A DNA stretch of 64,000 bases from Pseudomonas sp. MWU16-30317 (GCF_020515695.1 NZ_JAIWJA010000003.1:496001-560000), one strand, 5' to 3'. Positions 8,679-17,910 are shown, counted from the first letter of the stretch. Notes: generated from the letters alone by a model not told the origin. Translations and numbers: made by a program.

Positions 8679-9428
8679 ATGCTTATCATTCCCGCTATCG
8701 ATCTCAAGGACGGTGCCTGCGTGCGCTTGCGCCAGGGCCGTATGGAAGATTCCACGGTGTTCTCCGATGATCCGGTGAGCATGGCGGCCAAGTGGGTCGA
8801 TGGCGGCTGCCGTCGGCTGCACCTGGTGGACCTCAACGGCGCCTTCGAAGGCCAGCCGGTCAACGGCGAGGTTGTCACCGCCATCGCCAAGCGCTACCCG
8901 CAACTGCCGATCCAGATCGGCGGCGGCATCCGCTCGCTCGAGACCATCGAGCACTACGTCAAGGCCGGCGTCAGCTACGTGATCATCGGCACCAAGGCGG
9001 TCAAGCAGCCGGAGTTCGTCGCCGAGGCCTGCAAAGCCTTCCCGGGCAAGATTATCGTCGGCCTGGACGCCAAGGACGGTTTCGTCGCCACCGACGGCTG
9101 GGCTGAAATCAGCACCGTGCAGGTCATTGACCTGGCCAAGCGCTTCGAGGCCGATGGCGTCTCGGCGATCGTCTACACCGACATCGCCAAGGACGGCATG
9201 ATGCAAGGCTGCAACGTGCCGTTCACCGCCGCGCTGGCCGCTGCCACGCGGATTCCGGTGATCGCTTCCGGCGGCATCCACAACCTGGGCGACATCCGGG
9301 CTTTGCTGGACGCCAAGGCACCGGGCATCATCGGCGCCATTACCGGTCGCGCGATCTATGAAGGCACGCTGGATGTGGCTGAGGCGCAAGCCTTCTGCGA
9401 CAGCTATGAAGGCAGCGGCAAGCTTTAA
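8679..9428 (+). CDS. hisA: Phosphoribosylformimino-5-aminoimidazole carboxamide ribotide isomerase HisA
   Basis: A 249-residue (beta/alpha)8-barrel isomerase of histidine synthesis. [12 protein letters not shown] carries catalytic Asp8, and [14 protein letters not shown] carries the second catalytic Asp and phosphate-site residues; IGGGIRS and ASGGIHNL are the phosphate-binding glycine loops. A longer frame extends upstream, but the ATG at 8679 has GAAGGA before it and gives the family length. Repeat elements flank the gene on both sides, separating it from hisH and hisF. Confidence 0.97.
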   Translation: MLIIPAIDLKDGACVRLRQGRMEDSTVFSDDPVSMAAKWVDGGCRRLHLVDLNGAFEGQPVNGEVVTAIAKRYPQLPIQIGGGIRSLETIEHYVKAGVSYVIIGTKAVKQPEFVAEACKAFPGKIIVGLDAKDGFVATDGWAEISTVQVIDLAKRFEADGVSAIVYTDIAKDGMMQGCNVPFTAALAAATRIPVIASGGIHNLGDIRALLDAKAPGIIGAITGRAIYEGTLDVAEAQAFCDSYEGSGKL

Positions 9429-9533
9429 GCGGCAAGCTGCAAGTAACGGCAGTCCGCAATTGCCTTTACTTGCAGTGCCACGTATCACCAGCCACCCGCG
9501 ATCAGCTTGCAGCTGACAGCTTGCAGCTCTTAA
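9418..9533. repeat. Intergenic AGCTTGCAGCT-type repeat before hisF
   Basis: AAGCTTTAAGCGGCAAGCTGCAAG-type sequence just after hisA is followed by CAGCTTGCAGCTGACAGCTT and GCAGCTCTT immediately before the hisF ribosome site. The left and right arms are partly complementary. It is of the same type and orientation as the element before hisA. Confidence 0.7.
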
Positions 9534-9548
9534 TCGGAGATTAAGCCC

Positions 9549-10319
9549 ATGGCCTTGGCCAAACGCATCATTCCCTGCCTTGACGTCGACAACGGTCGGG
9601 TGGTCAAAGGCGTCAAGTTCGAGAACATCCGTGACGCGGGCGATCCGGTAGAAATCGCCCGCCGCTACGACGAGCAGGGCGCGGACGAGATTACCTTCCT
9701 GGACATCACCGCCAGTGTCGATGGCCGCGATACCACACTGCACACTGTCGAGCGCATGGCCAGTCAGGTGTTCATTCCGCTGACCGTGGGCGGCGGTGTA
9801 CGCACCGTGGCGGATATCCGCAACCTGCTCAACGCCGGTGCCGACAAGGTTTCGATCAACACCGCCGCAGTGTTCAATCCCGAGTTCGTCGGCGAGGCAG
9901 CAGCGCGTTTCGGCTCGCAGTGCATCGTCGTCGCCATCGACGCCAAGAAGGTCTCCGGGCCTGGTGAAGAGCCGCGCTGGGAAATCTTCACCCATGGCGG
10001 TCGCAAGCCCACCGGGCTGGATGCAGTGCAGTGGGCGATGAAGATGGAAGGCCTGGGGGCCGGTGAGATTCTGCTGACCAGCATGGACCAGGACGGCATG
10101 AAGAACGGCTTCGACCTGGGCGTGACCCGGGCCATCAGCGATGCGCTGGGCATTCCGGTGATTGCTTCGGGAGGTGTGGGCAACCTTCAGCACTTGGCCG
10201 ATGGCGTGCTGCAAGGGCATGCGAGTGCGGTGCTGGCGGCGAGTATTTTCCACTTTGGCGAGTACACGGTGCCTGAAGCCAAGGCGTTCATGGCGGCGCA
10301 GGGGATTGTTGTTCGCTGA
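9549..10319 (+). CDS. hisF: Imidazole glycerol phosphate synthase cyclase subunit HisF
   Basis: A 256-residue (beta/alpha)8-barrel that joins HisH-derived ammonia to PRFAR, giving imidazole glycerol phosphate and AICAR. It shows [21 protein letters not shown] with catalytic Asp11, [19 protein letters not shown], and catalytic Asp130 in [22 protein letters not shown] and VIASGGVGN complete the phosphate sites. ATG at 9549 follows GGAG. Length is normal. It is the last his gene here; a REP pair follows. Confidence 0.97.
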   Translation: MALAKRIIPCLDVDNGRVVKGVKFENIRDAGDPVEIARRYDEQGADEITFLDITASVDGRDTTLHTVERMASQVFIPLTVGGGVRTVADIRNLLNAGADKVSINTAAVFNPEFVGEAAARFGSQCIVVAIDAKKVSGPGEEPRWEIFTHGGRKPTGLDAVQWAMKMEGLGAGEILLTSMDQDGMKNGFDLGVTRAISDALGIPVIASGGVGNLQHLADGVLQGHASAVLAASIFHFGEYTVPEAKAFMAAQGIVVR

Positions 10320-10336
10320 TTTTTTGCATGACGTGA

Positions 10337-10430
10337 CGGCCCCTTCGCAAGCAAGCTTTGCTCCCACAGGTGCATGACTCCGGAGCGGTGTGCACGGTAG
10401 GAGCAAAGCTTGCTCGCGAAGAGGCCCGCA
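10337..10430. repeat. REP inverted pair
   Basis: GGCCCCTTCGCAAGCAAGC plus TTTGCTCCCACAGG on the left is mirrored by GGAGCAAAGCTTGCTCGCG plus AAGAGGCC on the right. It is a typical Pseudomonas REP doublet downstream of hisF. Confidence 0.85.
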
Positions 10431-10540
10431 AGTACGACGCACATCATTCCCGGGTGATGGCAATTAGCCTCATTGCTGCTGGACAGATGCATCATCCCCC
10501 GGCACTCTGCTAGTTGCCGTGTCTGTGGGGGTAAGCGTTC

Positions 10541-11287
10541 ATGTTCAATCGTCTGATGTTCGTTCTGTTGTGCTGCTGTGCATTCGCGGTTCGTGCGCAG
10601 GACACGAGCGACCAGCCCATCGTGCTGCTCACCGAAAACTTCCCTCCCTACAACATGGCTGACGACGGCAAAAACTTCGCCACCGACACGCATATCCGCG
10701 GTATCGCCGCCGACCTGGTGCGCGAGATGTTCAAGCGTGCCGACATTCCCTACAGCCTGACGCTGCGTTTCCCTTGGGAGCGCATCTACAAGCTCGGCCT
10801 GGAGAAGCCCGGTTACGGGGTCTTCGTGATGGCGCGTTTGCCCGAGCGTGAGAACTCGTTCAAGTGGGTCGGGCCATTGGGGCCGGATGACTGGATCTTG
10901 CTGGCGCGCGCGGACAGCCCGATCAAGCTGGACACGCTTGAGCAGGCCCGCGCATACAAGATCGGCGCGTACAAAGGCGATGCCATCGAGCTCAGCCTGA
11001 CCGAGAAGGGTATGAACCCGGTGATCGCCCTGCGCGACCAGGACAACGCCAGCAAGCTCAAGGCCGGGGAAATCGACCTATGGGCCACGGGTGATCCGGC
11101 GGGGCGCTACCTGGCGCGGCAGCTGGGGATTACCGATCTGAAGACCGTACTGCGCTTCAACAGCGCGTCGTTGTTCCTCGCGCTGAACAAGAACACCCCG
11201 GACGAGGTGGTCGCCAAGCTGCAGATGGCCCTGGATGAAATGCGCAGCCAGGGGTTTGTGGATGAGGTGATGGGGCGGTATTTGTAA
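10541..11287 (+). CDS. Periplasmic solute-binding protein of family 3 type
   Basis: A 248-residue protein with a clear signal peptide (MFNRLMFVLLCCCAFAVRAQ, cut near residue 20). The mature part has the family 3 binding-protein layout: IVLLTENFPPYNMADDG, GIAADLVREMFKRADIPYSLTLRFPWERIYKL, and a C-terminal NKNTPDEVVAKLQMALDEMRSQG helix. Such proteins bind amino acids or similar polar solutes. No permease or ATPase gene adjoins it, so it is an orphan. Homologues of this kind are often annotated only as transporter substrate-binding domain proteins. The ligand is unknown. Confidence 0.85.
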   Translation: MFNRLMFVLLCCCAFAVRAQDTSDQPIVLLTENFPPYNMADDGKNFATDTHIRGIAADLVREMFKRADIPYSLTLRFPWERIYKLGLEKPGYGVFVMARLPERENSFKWVGPLGPDDWILLARADSPIKLDTLEQARAYKIGAYKGDAIELSLTEKGMNPVIALRDQDNASKLKAGEIDLWATGDPAGRYLARQLGITDLKTVLRFNSASLFLALNKNTPDEVVAKLQMALDEMRSQGFVDEVMGRYL

Positions 11288-11293
11288 GGCGTG

Positions 11294-11373
11294 GTGGCCC
11301 ATTCGCGGGCAAGCCTTGCTCCTACAGAGACCTGTAGGAGCCAGGGCGCGCGTTCGCCGGCGAAGGGGCCCTT
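11294..11373. repeat. REP inverted pair, degenerate right arm
   Basis: GGCCCATTCGCGGGCAAGCC and TTGCTCCTACAG at left, CTGTAGGAGCCAGGGCGC and CGGCGAAGGGGCC at right. It lies between two convergent genes (the solute-binding protein gene and the yibQ-like gene). Confidence 0.8.
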
Positions 11374-11383
11374 GAGGCCCCTA

Positions 11384-12367
11384 TCACTGCCCGTCGACCT
11401 GCTCGGGCCGTCCCGCCGCAGGATCCATCGGCGTTGGATCAGGCGAACCAAAGTCTGGATCCGGCCCAGGTTCCGGCACTTCGTTCGGATCACCCGACGG
11501 CACCGTGATCGGCGTGGGGGCAGGCACCGCTACCGGCACTGCGACCTTGGAAGTACCCGGCTTTTCCGGCTTCGGCTTCGGCGGCGCGACAGTGTTGGCC
11601 GCCGCATTGTGATAAACGCCATCTTTGCCATGGGCCGCAATCGCCCGATTGCCGCGCACGGTCACCATTTCCTTGATCGGAATCCAGGTCACCCCCTGGC
11701 TCGCCAGTTTCGGCAGTTCCCGGTCCAAAACGTCAAGCGTCTGCGGATAAGGATGGCCGATGATCACCACGCTGCCATGCTTGTGGGCGAACTTGATTGC
11801 CGTCTGCAATTGGCCATAGATCGCTTCGGGCGTGCGCACGTCGTCGAGGAATACATCCCGGGACAGACTCGACAGACCGATCTCCTGGGCCTTGGCGGCG
11901 GCCACGGTCTTGGCGGTGGTGCGGCTGTCGAGGAAGAACATCCCGCGCTGTTTCAACTGGCCCATGAGCATGGCCATCGCGTCGGGCTGCACGGTCATGC
12001 CGCTACCCTCGTGATTGTTCATGCCGGACGCGAAGGGGACTGCCTTGAACGCCGCATCGAGGCGCTTCTGCAGTTCGGCCATGGGCAGCCCGGGGTGCCA
12101 GGCGAAAGGCCCAGTGGCGGGGTCCATGGGCATATGGATGATCACGGTCTTGCCAGCTTTGTGAGCCTGGCCAGCAAAGTCGGCAGCGTGGGGTGTGTCG
12201 GGCATGATCGCCAAGGTCACCGGCCCGGGCAGCGCCAGCGCGCGACTATCGCGCGAGGGTGTTTGCCCCAGATCATCGATGACCAGCGTCAGGTAGGCCG
12301 GGCTGTCCGACGCGGCATGGGCCGCGCCGGTCAGGCAGCAGAGCAACAGCAGGCAGAGCGTGCGCAT
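11384..12367 (-). CDS. Divergent polysaccharide deacetylase family protein (YibQ-like)
   Basis: A 327-residue secreted protein. A signal peptide MRTLCLLLLCCLTGAAHA is followed by YLTLVIDDLGQ, the first conserved motif of the divergent polysaccharide deacetylase family. IIHMPMDP, MNNHEGSGMT, FFLDSRTTA and VVIIGHPYPQTL follow. The last 70 residues are a Pro/Val/Asp-rich tail of low complexity. Enzymatic activity on the envelope is inferred, not shown, for this family. An upstream TTG would add two residues; ATG at 12367, just inside the ctpA stop region, is preferred because it starts the signal peptide. It is the distal gene of the envC-ctpA-yibQ block and nearly overlaps ctpA. Confidence 0.88.
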   Translation of the reverse strand: MRTLCLLLLCCLTGAAHAASDSPAYLTLVIDDLGQTPSRDSRALALPGPVTLAIMPDTPHAADFAGQAHKAGKTVIIHMPMDPATGPFAWHPGLPMAELQKRLDAAFKAVPFASGMNNHEGSGMTVQPDAMAMLMGQLKQRGMFFLDSRTTAKTVAAAKAQEIGLSSLSRDVFLDDVRTPEAIYGQLQTAIKFAHKHGSVVIIGHPYPQTLDVLDRELPKLASQGVTWIPIKEMVTVRGNRAIAAHGKDGVYHNAAANTVAPPKPKPEKPGTSKVAVPVAVPAPTPITVPSGDPNEVPEPGPDPDFGSPDPTPMDPAAGRPEQVDGQ

Positions 12368-12369
12368 AC

Positions 12370-13752
12370 TCAATTGTTGCGAGTCACGCTCAGGCCCTTG
12401 AGCAGGCTCAGGGCCTGGCTCAGCTGGAAGTCGTCATCCTGCGGCCGCGCCTTGTTGGTCTTGGCCGGTGCCTTGCCCGACGGGCTCGGACGCTCGGCGC
12501 CGCCGTTGCCATTGCCCAGGTGACCTTGCAGATCGGCTTCCTTGAAGCTCTCGGGGTCGGACTCGTTGGTAATCTTGGCAGGGCGCACCTCGACATCCGG
12601 CACGATGCCCTGGGCCTGGATCGAGCGGCCGTTGGGCGTGTAGTACAGCGCGGTGGTGATCTTCAGTGCGCGGTCATTGGCCAGCGGCAGCACGGTCTGT
12701 ACCGAGCCCTTGCCGAAGCTGTCGGTGCCCATGAGGATGCCGCGCTTGTGATCCTGCAGGGCGCCGGCGACGATTTCCGAGGCCGAGGCGCTGCCGCCGT
12801 TGATCAGCACCACCAGCGGTACGGCTTCGCTCAGGTCGTGACCGGTGGCCGAGAAGCGCAGTTCGGAGTTGGCGATGCGGCCCTTGGTGTAGACGATCAG
12901 ACCGCTGCTGATGAAGTGGTCGACCACCTCGACAGCCGCCTGCAGCACGCCGCCAGGGTTGTTGCGCAAGTCCAGCACCAGGCCGTTGAGCTTCTTGTTG
13001 TTGTCCTTGCGCAGTTTGGCCAGGGCGGCGGCGACTTCTTCGCCGGTCTTGACCTGGAACTGCGTAATGCGGATGTAGCCGTAGCCGTTTTCCAGCATCT
13101 GCGCCTTGACGCTCTTGACCTGAATGGTGGCGCGGGCAAGGGTTACGTCGAAGGGGTTGCCGCCGTCGCGCACCAGCGTGAGGGTGATCTTTTCGCCGAT
13201 CTTGCCGCGCATCTTGTCGACGGCTTCGGTCATGGTCTGGCCGCGGGTGGGCTGGCCGTTGATCTTGACGATCAGGTCGCCGGCCTGGATGCCCGCCTTG
13301 GTGGCAGGGGTGTCGTCGATGGGCGAGACCACCTTGACGAAGCCGTCGTCCACGCCGACCTCGATGCCCAGGCCGCCGAACTCGCCGCTGGTGCTCTCCT
13401 GCAGCTCCTGGAAGTCTTCCGGGCCAAGGTAGGCGGAGTGCGGGTCGAGGTTGCTGAGCATGCCCTTGATGGCATTTTCCAGCAGGGTCTTGTCATCAAC
13501 GGGTTCGACATACGCCGCCTTGATGCGGTCCATGACCTCGGCGAAGGTGCGCAGCTCTTCGAGCGGCAACGGCGGCTTGGCAGCAGCCGGAGCGGGCGAA
13601 GCGGTCGGCGCCTTGGCAGGGATGGTGGTGGCCGGGATCGACGCGGGAGGCGTCGGCGACGGCGCTACCGGATCGGCGGCATGGGCCAGGGGCGCGCCGA
13701 TGGCGACGGCGATCGTCAGGGCCAGCGAGGTAAGGCGGGACAGATGCAGCAT
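12370..13752 (-). CDS. ctpA: Carboxy-terminal processing protease (S41 family)
   Basis: A 460-residue periplasmic protease. Residues 1-25 form a signal peptide ending AHA, followed by a Pro/Ala-rich linker (about 30-62). A PDZ domain spans about 125-205 (FGGLGIEVGVDDGFVKVVSP, AGIQAGDLIVKINGQP). The catalytic dyad is Ser323 in NGGSASASEIVAG and Lys348 in DSFGKGSVQTV, with Gln352; the 25-residue Ser-Lys spacing is the family's. In P. aeruginosa, CtpA works with the lipoprotein LbcA to degrade peptidoglycan hydrolases. Being next to an EnvC-like activator fits cell-wall control. AGGAG lies nine bases before ATG 13752; a TTG nine bases further up sits too close to it to be the start. Confidence 0.93.
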   Translation of the reverse strand: MLHLSRLTSLALTIAVAIGAPLAHAADPVAPSPTPPASIPATTIPAKAPTASPAPAAAKPPLPLEELRTFAEVMDRIKAAYVEPVDDKTLLENAIKGMLSNLDPHSAYLGPEDFQELQESTSGEFGGLGIEVGVDDGFVKVVSPIDDTPATKAGIQAGDLIVKINGQPTRGQTMTEAVDKMRGKIGEKITLTLVRDGGNPFDVTLARATIQVKSVKAQMLENGYGYIRITQFQVKTGEEVAAALAKLRKDNNKKLNGLVLDLRNNPGGVLQAAVEVVDHFISSGLIVYTKGRIANSELRFSATGHDLSEAVPLVVLINGGSASASEIVAGALQDHKRGILMGTDSFGKGSVQTVLPLANDRALKITTALYYTPNGRSIQAQGIVPDVEVRPAKITNESDPESFKEADLQGHLGNGNGGAERPSPSGKAPAKTNKARPQDDDFQLSQALSLLKGLSVTRNN

Positions 13753-13843
13753 GTCGAACAACTCCTAATCCTGGTTTTGCGCCTTTCGGGGCATCGGCGT
13801 GACAGTCAATGACCGCCAGAACGCCCTTGTTGAGGTTTCGCGC

Positions 13844-15157
13844 TTAACCACGACACCATTGCTCAGGGTCGGCGGGCCGCCCCTGCTGGCGTATGGCGAA
13901 ATACAAGGCGGGGGTATCCTGCCCACCACTGGTACCGACCGTCGAAATCACGTCGCCGGCTTTTACTACGTCACCAGCCCCCTTGAGCAGGGTCTGGTTG
14001 TGTCCGTACAGGCTCAGGTAGCCGTTGCCATGGTCGAGAATGACCAGAAGTCCGGCGCCGCGCAACCAATCCGCGAACACCACGCGGCCACCATGCACGG
14101 CGCGTACCGTACTGCCGGCGCTGGCGCTGATCATCACCCCGTCCCACTTGGTGCGAGCATCGTCGCCGCGGGTTTCGCCGAAACGTGCGAGCAGTCGACC
14201 ATCAACCGGCCATGGAAGTTTGCCCTTGGCCGCAGAAAACTCGCCGCCGAAGGTCGCACCGCCGCTGGAAACCACTGCGCCGGGCGTCGCTTTGGGGCGT
14301 TGGGGTGCCGGGGCAGCGGCTTCTTCCTGCTCTGGCTTGGCCTTCGCGGCAGCTGCTGCCGCGGCGGCCTCACGGGCGCGCTTGTCGGCCTCCTGCTGGG
14401 CGAGCAGGGCTTTCTGGCGCGCCTCTTCAGCTTCGCGGGCCTGGCGGGCGAGGGTTTCCTCGATGGTCTTGAGGACGTTGGCGAGGTCGGCTTGATCCTG
14501 TTGACGGGCCTGCAGTTTCTGGTCGCTGGCCTTGTACTGGTCGTTGAGCTTGGCCAAGGCAGCCTGGCGCTCCTTGCGTACGCCGTCGAGCTCCTGGCGC
14601 TGGCTGTCGAGGTTGCCTTGCTGGGCGAGCAACTGGGCCTGTTGCAGGTCGATGTCCTTCTGCACCGCAGCCTGTTGCACCAGGGTTTCGTTGAAGGCGT
14701 GCAGCTGCGCCAGCCGCGCCTTGCTCATGTAGTCGTAGTAGCTAAGCGTGCGGGCGAATTTTTCTGGATTCTGCTGGTTGAGCAACAGTTTCAGGTATTC
14801 CTGGCGACCATTCTGGTAGGCCGCGCGCGCCTGGATGGCGATCAAGCGCTGCTGTTCCTTGCGGGCCGCTTCGAGCTTCTGCTTCTCTTCATCGAGACGC
14901 TGGAGCTCGGCTTGGGTCTTTTTTAGTTGCTGTTGCAGGGCCTCCACCTGCTTTTGAAGCTCGCCCATCTTGGTCTCGGTGGTACGCAGGTCTTTTTGCA
15001 CGCCGGATTTCTCCTGCTGCACCTGGGCAAGGGCCTTCTTCAGCTCGGTGATGTCTTGGCGCGTGGCATCGAGCTGTTGCTGGGTTTGTGCGCGTTCGTC
15101 GGCATAGGCCGTGCCGAACAGGCAAGTCAAGGCAATGAGTATCAGGGCGCGAAGCAT
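13844..15157 (-). CDS. envC: EnvC-like murein hydrolase activator (degenerate LytM domain)
   Basis: A 437-residue secreted protein: signal peptide MLRALILIALTCLFGTAYA, long coiled coil (about 22-265, rich in Gln, Glu, Lys and Ala), then a LytM/M23-type domain (about 320-437, GVMISASAGSTVRAVHGGRVVFADWLRGAG, LVILDHGNGYLSLYGHN). The zinc ligands of active M23 enzymes are not kept: the first His/Asp motif reads KWDGVM and the final HxH reads ALYFAIR. This matches EnvC-type activators that switch on amidases at the septum rather than cut peptidoglycan. The frame extends further upstream, but ATG 15157 begins the signal peptide. It lies 91 bases before ctpA on the same strand. Confidence 0.92.
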   Translation of the reverse strand: MLRALILIALTCLFGTAYADERAQTQQQLDATRQDITELKKALAQVQQEKSGVQKDLRTTETKMGELQKQVEALQQQLKKTQAELQRLDEEKQKLEAARKEQQRLIAIQARAAYQNGRQEYLKLLLNQQNPEKFARTLSYYDYMSKARLAQLHAFNETLVQQAAVQKDIDLQQAQLLAQQGNLDSQRQELDGVRKERQAALAKLNDQYKASDQKLQARQQDQADLANVLKTIEETLARQAREAEEARQKALLAQQEADKRAREAAAAAAAAKAKPEQEEAAAPAPQRPKATPGAVVSSGGATFGGEFSAAKGKLPWPVDGRLLARFGETRGDDARTKWDGVMISASAGSTVRAVHGGRVVFADWLRGAGLLVILDHGNGYLSLYGHNQTLLKGAGDVVKAGDVISTVGTSGGQDTPALYFAIRQQGRPADPEQWCRG

Positions 15158-15282
15158 GGGGCGGGCGATACCAGGGAGAGGGACGGGCCTAGTATGCCCG
15201 CCGCGAGCGGCAAAAAAAACGCCTGAACATGAATGCTGCTCAGGCTTCGTGTACGGGGCGGGCGTTGTGCAGGGCACGAAGC

Positions 15283-15356
15283 CTTCTCGGCCGCCAAACG
15301 CGCAACCTTGCTCCCACAGATGTACATCTGCAGGAGCAAGGCTCGCCTGCGAAGGC
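15283..15356. repeat. REP inverted pair, partly degenerate
   Basis: CAACCTTGCTCCCACAGATG at left and CATCTGCAGGAGCAAGGCTC plus GCCTGCGAAGG at right. The inner arms pair well; the outer left arm is eroded. It lies between gpmI and the envC-like gene. Confidence 0.7.
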
Positions 15357-15378
15357 GATCGGCAGATCACCACCGCTT

Positions 15379-16914
15379 TCAGGCTTTGACCAGAATCGAA
15401 GTCCCGGTCATTTCCTGCGGCTTGTCCATGCCCATCAGGTACAGCATGGTCGGTGCCACATCGGCGAGCACGCCGCCTTCGCGGACCTTGAGCGGTTGCT
15501 TGCCGACGTAGATGAACGGCACCGGCTCGGTGGTATGCGCGGTGTGCGCCTGGCCGGTGGATTCATCCGACATCTGCTCGCAGTTGCCGTGGTCGGCGGT
15601 GATCAGCGCTTCGCCGCCGACTTTTTCGAGGGCCTCGACAATGCGGCCGACGCAAGTGTCCAGGCATTCCACAGCTTTGACTGCCGCTTCGAGAATGCCG
15701 CTGTGGCCGACCATGTCGCCGTTGGCGTAGTTGACCACGATGACGTCGAAGCGCTGGTTTTCAATGGCGTCGACGATCTTGTCGGTCACCTCTGGGGCGC
15801 TCATTTCCGGCTGCAGGTCGTAGGTGGCGACTTTGGGCGACGGGATGAGGATGCGCTCTTCACCGGGGAAGGGCTCTTCGCGGCCGCCCGAAAAGAAGAA
15901 GGTCACGTGGGCGTACTTCTCGGTTTCGGCAATGCGCAGCTGGGTCTTGCCGTTATCGGCCAGGTACTCGCCGAGCACGTTGTGCAGGCTGCCAGGGGCG
16001 AAGGCCGCCGGTGCCGGAATTTTTGCCGAATACTGGGTCAGGCCCACATAGCCGGCCAGTCTTGGCTGGCGCTTGCGCTCGAACTCGCTGAAATCGGCTT
16101 CGACGAACGGGCGGGTGATCTCCCGGGCGCGGTCGGCGCGAAAGTTCATGAACACCACGGCATCGCCGTCTTCGACCTTGACGGCTTCGCCAATCACGGT
16201 GGCCTTGACGAACTCGTCGCTCTCGCCGCGCTCGTAGGCGGCTTGCAGACCCTCTACCGCGGTGCCTGAGTGGTACTCGGCGCTTGCGTCGACGATCAGG
16301 TTGAATGCGGCACTGACGCGATCCCAGCGGTTGTCACGGTCCATGGCGAAGTAACGGCCAATGATACTGGCCGTGCGGCCCTTGCCCAGGCGCTGATAGG
16401 TGGCATCCATCAGTTCGAGGGACGACTGCGCGCTTTTCGGCGGCGTGTCGCGGCCATCGAGGAAGGCGTGCAGGTAGATTTTTTCGGCGCCTCGCTTGGC
16501 GGCCAGTTCGACCATGGCCACGAGGTGATCCTGGTGGCTGTGTACGCCGCCTTCGGACAGCAGGCCCATGACATGCACGGCCTTGCTGGCGGCCACGGCC
16601 TTGTCGACCGCAGCGCAGATAGTCGGGTTCTCGAAGAACTCGCCGTCGCGGATGGCCTTGGTGACCCGGGTGAAGTCCTGGTACACCACGCGCCCGGCGC
16701 CGAGGTTCATATGGCCGACTTCCGAGTTGCCCATCTGGCCATCGGGGAGCCCGACGTCCATGCCTGAGCCCGAAATCAAGCCGTTGGCCTGGGTCGCGAC
16801 CAGGCGATCGAGGACCGGCTTGCGCGCCGAATACACGGCGTTGTCGTCATGGCTTTCGCTGTGACCGAAACCATCGAGGATGATCAGGACCAGAGGTTTA
16901 GGCGTGGCAGTCAT
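15379..16914 (-). CDS. gpmI: 2,3-bisphosphoglycerate-independent phosphoglycerate mutase
   Basis: A 511-residue manganese-dependent enzyme that interconverts 3- and 2-phosphoglycerate in lower glycolysis and gluconeogenesis. Metal-binding [10 protein letters not shown] with Asp14, phosphoryl-transfer Ser64 in [34 protein letters not shown], and [11 protein letters not shown] with TAHTTEPVP are all present. Length is typical. It is on the same strand as the envC-ctpA block, 200 bases upstream of it. The upstream end faces the rhodanese gene across a REP pair. Confidence 0.97.
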   Translation of the reverse strand: MTATPKPLVLIILDGFGHSESHDDNAVYSARKPVLDRLVATQANGLISGSGMDVGLPDGQMGNSEVGHMNLGAGRVVYQDFTRVTKAIRDGEFFENPTICAAVDKAVAASKAVHVMGLLSEGGVHSHQDHLVAMVELAAKRGAEKIYLHAFLDGRDTPPKSAQSSLELMDATYQRLGKGRTASIIGRYFAMDRDNRWDRVSAAFNLIVDASAEYHSGTAVEGLQAAYERGESDEFVKATVIGEAVKVEDGDAVVFMNFRADRAREITRPFVEADFSEFERKRQPRLAGYVGLTQYSAKIPAPAAFAPGSLHNVLGEYLADNGKTQLRIAETEKYAHVTFFFSGGREEPFPGEERILIPSPKVATYDLQPEMSAPEVTDKIVDAIENQRFDVIVVNYANGDMVGHSGILEAAVKAVECLDTCVGRIVEALEKVGGEALITADHGNCEQMSDESTGQAHTAHTTEPVPFIYVGKQPLKVREGGVLADVAPTMLYLMGMDKPQEMTGTSILVKA

Positions 16915-17007
16915 TAGATCCCACTCATTTTGTTAGAGGATAGAAGGGCATTTTAGGGCATCCGCGCAGTGTTTGCCGAGGTTCTGATTGCACACTGCAG
17001 TCCGCAT

Positions 17008-17096
17008 TGGGAGCGGGCTCTGCCCGCAAAGGGGCCAGCAAGGCGCGTCAGGGTGTTGGTACTACTGGCGCTTTCGCGGGCAGAGTCCGTTCCCGC
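17008..17096. repeat. REP inverted pair
   Basis: GGGAGCGGGCTCTGCCCGC at left, and CTTTCGCGGGCAGAGTCCGT with TCCCGC at right, separated by about 45 bases. It is the same variant as the repeat at 6893-6937, in the gap between divergent gpmI and rhodanese genes. Confidence 0.8.
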
Positions 17097-17181
17097 AAGG
17101 GTGCCCATTGTTGCCTCAGCAGACAGCCTACCGCCTATCACAGTTCCCGATTAAACCGGTGTCATGGGCATACTGCATGCT

Positions 17182-17209
17182 TTGGCCCACCCCGGTGCCC
17201 GTGTATACT
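17182..17209 (+). promoter_or_regulatory. Sigma-70 promoter for rhodanese-grxC-secB
   Basis: TTGGCC (17182-17187), a 16-base spacer and TATACT (17204-17209) lie about 35 bases upstream of the rhodanese ATG. Confidence 0.55.
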
Positions 17210-17240
17210 GGCCGGCATTTTAACGCCCTGGAACCTCCTG

Positions 17241-17654
17241 ATGGTCGCTCACCTGATCGAATTCGCCACAAATCACTATCTGCTGGTCGGCATCTTCGCC
17301 GTGCTGCTGGCTTTGCTGCTGTCGCTGGAGACCAGCCGTGGTGGTAAAAGCCTCAGCTGCCGCGAACTGACCGCACTGGTCAACAGTGACCAGGGCGTGG
17401 TCATCGACATCCGCGCCAAAAAGGATTTCAGCACCGGCCACATCGTTGATTCGCTGAACATTCCCCAGGACAAACTGGCCTCACGCATGGCTGAACTGGA
17501 AAAACACAAGGCCAAGACCCTGATCGTCGTCGATGCCATGGGCCAGCACGCCGGCGCCACCGCACGCGAACTGCTCAAGGCCGGCTTTACCGCCGCCAAA
17601 CTGTCCGGCGGTGTTTCCAGCTGGAAGGCCGACAACCTGCCCTTGGTGAAGTGA
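17241..17654 (+). CDS. Membrane-anchored rhodanese-fold protein lacking the catalytic Cys
   Basis: A 137-residue protein with one N-terminal membrane helix (residues about 11-29, YLLVGIFAVLLALLLSL) and a cytosolic rhodanese domain (LVNSDQGVVIDIRAKKDFSTGHIVDSLNIP, ending GGVSSWKADNLPLVK). Where active rhodaneses have a Cys in the loop after IVV, this one reads VDAMGQHAGA; the only Cys (in LSCREL) lies elsewhere. It is therefore probably not a sulfurtransferase. A longer frame upstream is spurious; ATG 17241 has a promoter and CCTCCTG region before it. grxC follows by one base, so they form an operon with secB. Confidence 0.9.
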   Translation: MVAHLIEFATNHYLLVGIFAVLLALLLSLETSRGGKSLSCRELTALVNSDQGVVIDIRAKKDFSTGHIVDSLNIPQDKLASRMAELEKHKAKTLIVVDAMGQHAGATARELLKAGFTAAKLSGGVSSWKADNLPLVK

Positions 17655-17655
17655 T

Positions 17656-17910
17656 ATGAGCGTCGTCGTCTACTCCAGTGACTGGTGCCCCTACTGCATG
17701 CGCGCCAAGGCCTTGCTCGAAGGCAAGGGTGTCGATTTCACCGAGATCAAGGTCGACGGCAAGCCCCAGGTGCGTGCCGAGATGACCAGCAAGGCCGGGC
17801 GCAGCTCGGTGCCGCAGATCTGGATCGGCGAGACCCACGTGGGCGGCTGCGACGACCTCTACGCCCTGGAGCGCGCCGGCAAGCTCGACGTGTTGCTCGG
17901 CAAGGCCTGA
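17656..17910 (+). CDS. grxC: Glutaredoxin 3
   Basis: An 84-residue thiol-disulfide reductase that uses glutathione. The active site is CPYC (Cys11, Cys14) in SDWCPYCMRAKALL; the glutathione-binding GRSSVPQIWIGETHVGGCDDLYAL follows. It starts one base after the rhodanese stop and lies 41 bases before secB. The pair with secB is conserved in proteobacteria. Confidence 0.96.
   Translation: MSVVVYSSDWCPYCMRAKALLEGKGVDFTEIKVDGKPQVRAEMTSKAGRSSVPQIWIGETHVGGCDDLYALERAGKLDVLLGKA

Noticed and set aside
8643..10463. 606-codon minus-strand frame opposite hisA-hisF
   Set aside because: Antisense shadow covering two well-defined genes and their gap.
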